From the NCBI GenBank assembly GCA_019308525.1, contig JAFDIC010000040.1:1-15965 (forward strand): DNA of 15,965 bases, given 5' to 3'. Numbering within the stretch: position 1 is the stretch's first letter; each line of letters opens with the position of its first letter. Below, in pieces: positions 15,194 to 15,965 of the stretch. The translations under genes were made by a program, and so were the position numbers. Below the pieces are notes generated by a model. That model was not told the DNA's origin. It ran no database searches and was given only the letters and a program-made list of their open reading frames with translations. Origin of the DNA: Deltaproteobacteria bacterium (lineage in GTDB: Bacteria > Desulfobacterota > DSM-4660 > Desulfatiglandales > HGW-15).

Positions 15194-15965
15194 TTTTCCT
15201 CTTCTATCTTGTATTTTCTTATTTTTGAGAGCAACATCGGTCGACTGATTTCCAGGATTCTCGCCGCCTTCGACCGATTGCCCTTGGTAAGGTCCAGGGC
15301 CTTCTTTATAAGATCTTTCTCGAGCAGAACCGAGGCCTTCTTGATTGAAAGGGTTTCATAGGGCAGCTCAGCTCGCTCAACAGCCTGAACAGAGACCAGG
15401 GACTCCGGTAGCTCGGCAGGTGTGATGTACTTGCCCTTGGCTAGCAGGACCGCCCTCTCAATCAGGTTTTCCAGTTCCCTAACGTTCCCAGGCCAGGAAT
15501 AACCCATGAGAACCGGCATTGCTTCGGAGGAAAGACCTTCTAGATTCTTATTCAGCTTCCTGTTGAACTGATCGATAAAGTAGCCTACGAGGAGGGGGAT
15601 GTCCCCCCTTCTCTCTCGCAAGGGAGGCAGATGGATGGTCATGACCTTGATCCTGTAATAGAGGTCCTCTCGAAATCTCCCGGCCTCCACCTCTTTCTTC
15701 AAGTCCTTGGAAGTCGCCGCGATGACCCGGACATCCACCCTCTTGGACCCCAGTCCTCCAAGGGGAGTTATCTCCTCTTCCTGTAGAACCCTCAGAAGCT
15801 TGACCTGAAATGCCAGGGAAAGTTCTCCGATCTCATCAAGGAATATGGTACCCCCGTCCGCCTCTTCGAAACGGCCGATCTTGTCGCGTACTGCATCAGT
15901 GAAGGCCCCCTTCTTGTACCCAAACAACTCGCTCTCCAGCAGGGTTTCGGGAATTCCCCCACAGT
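15190..15965 (-). CDS. Sigma-54-dependent transcriptional activator (NtrC family), partial
   Basis: The C-terminal 258 residues of an enhancer-binding protein; the gene runs off the right edge, so the regulatory domain and Walker A are outside. Visible AAA+ elements in order: [21 protein letters not shown] (the L1 loop that touches sigma-54), Walker [22 protein letters not shown] (sensor I region), [11 protein letters not shown] with the arginine-finger area, [14 protein letters not shown], and sensor [21 protein letters not shown] Fis-type helix-turn-helix closes the protein ([20 protein letters not shown] ... LLSKIRKY). The L1 motif is GAFTDA rather than GAFTGA. It overlaps the thioredoxin start by four bases. 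The regulated genes are unknown; a sigma-54-type promoter is present at 6314-6330 in this window. Confidence 0.93.
   Translation of the reverse strand, partial: CGGIPETLLESELFGYKKGAFTDAVRDKIGRFEEADGGTIFLDEIGELSLAFQVKLLRVLQEEEITPLGGLGSKRVDVRVIAATSKDLKKEVEAGRFREDLYYRIKVMTIHLPPLRERRGDIPLLVGYFIDQFNRKLNKNLEGLSSEAMPVLMGYSWPGNVRELENLIERAVLLAKGKYITPAELPESLVSVQAVERAELPYETLSIKKASVLLEKDLIKKALDLTKGNRSKAARILEISRPMLLSKIRKYKIEEEK

Noticed and set aside
1..15965. tRNA, rRNA, insertion sequences, CRISPR arrays and attachment sites
   Set aside because: No cloverleaf-like segment, transposase, terminal inverted repeat or regularly spaced repeat was found on reading; genes and intergenic regions account for the window.

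Overview
The window (about 16 kb, GC roughly 50-55%) looks like chromosome of a strictly anaerobic bacterium, most likely a sulfate-reducing or syntrophic member of the Desulfobacterota (former Deltaproteobacteria). This is inferred from the gene mix: a tungsten/molybdenum aldehyde:ferredoxin oxidoreductase with its own MoaD-like protein, a CooC nickel-insertion ATPase, a stand-alone IscU/IscS-like pair, a UPF0182 membrane protein, an HD-GYP sensor and a sigma-54 activator. No rRNA, tRNA, insertion sequence, phage gene or CRISPR array was seen.

Layout. (1) 1-3350, plus strand: the tail of an unknown gene, a GspG-like pseudopilin with an odd long leader, a membrane HAMP-GAF-HD-GYP protein (predicted c-di-GMP phosphodiesterase) and a small lipoprotein. 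(2) 3362-6220, minus strand: a 952-residue UPF0182 membrane protein, convergent with the block before. (3) 6221-6553: a divergent regulatory gap with a very good sigma-54 promoter match, two sigma-70-like promoters, a 12-bp perfect palindrome and a G8 tract. (4) 6554-9811, plus strand: cooC-serC-asnS, tightly packed. (5) 9812-12742: a hairpin-containing leader, the AOR gene, an uncharacterised protein with a MoaD/ThiS-like middle segment, and a convergent MoaD-like gene whose stop codon abuts that of its neighbour. (6) 13031-14746, plus strand: an IscU scaffold with a C-terminal zinc-ribbon-like tail, followed by a NifS/IscS homologue. (7) 14813-15965, minus strand: the C-terminal two thirds of a sigma-54 activator overlapping a thioredoxin gene.

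The most striking item is the NifS/IscS-like protein at 13568-14746. It keeps the persulfide cysteine (C326), the PLP-stacking His (H101) and the PLP-N1 Asp (D177), but the PLP Schiff-base lysine is replaced: the family's His-Lys is Asn202-Pro203, and the conserved Gln is Asp180. As read, it should not be a normal PLP-dependent cysteine desulfurase. Its partner IscU keeps all cluster-ligand residues, lacks the HscA-recognition LPPVK motif and has gained a CxC/CxxC...CxxC tail. Together they suggest a desulfurase-independent Fe-S assembly pair, perhaps using free sulfide. From memory, an IscS lacking this lysine is known in the sulfidogenic archaeon Archaeoglobus fulgidus. A second lead is the AOR-associated unknown protein, whose middle segment follows the same pattern as the neighbouring MoaD.
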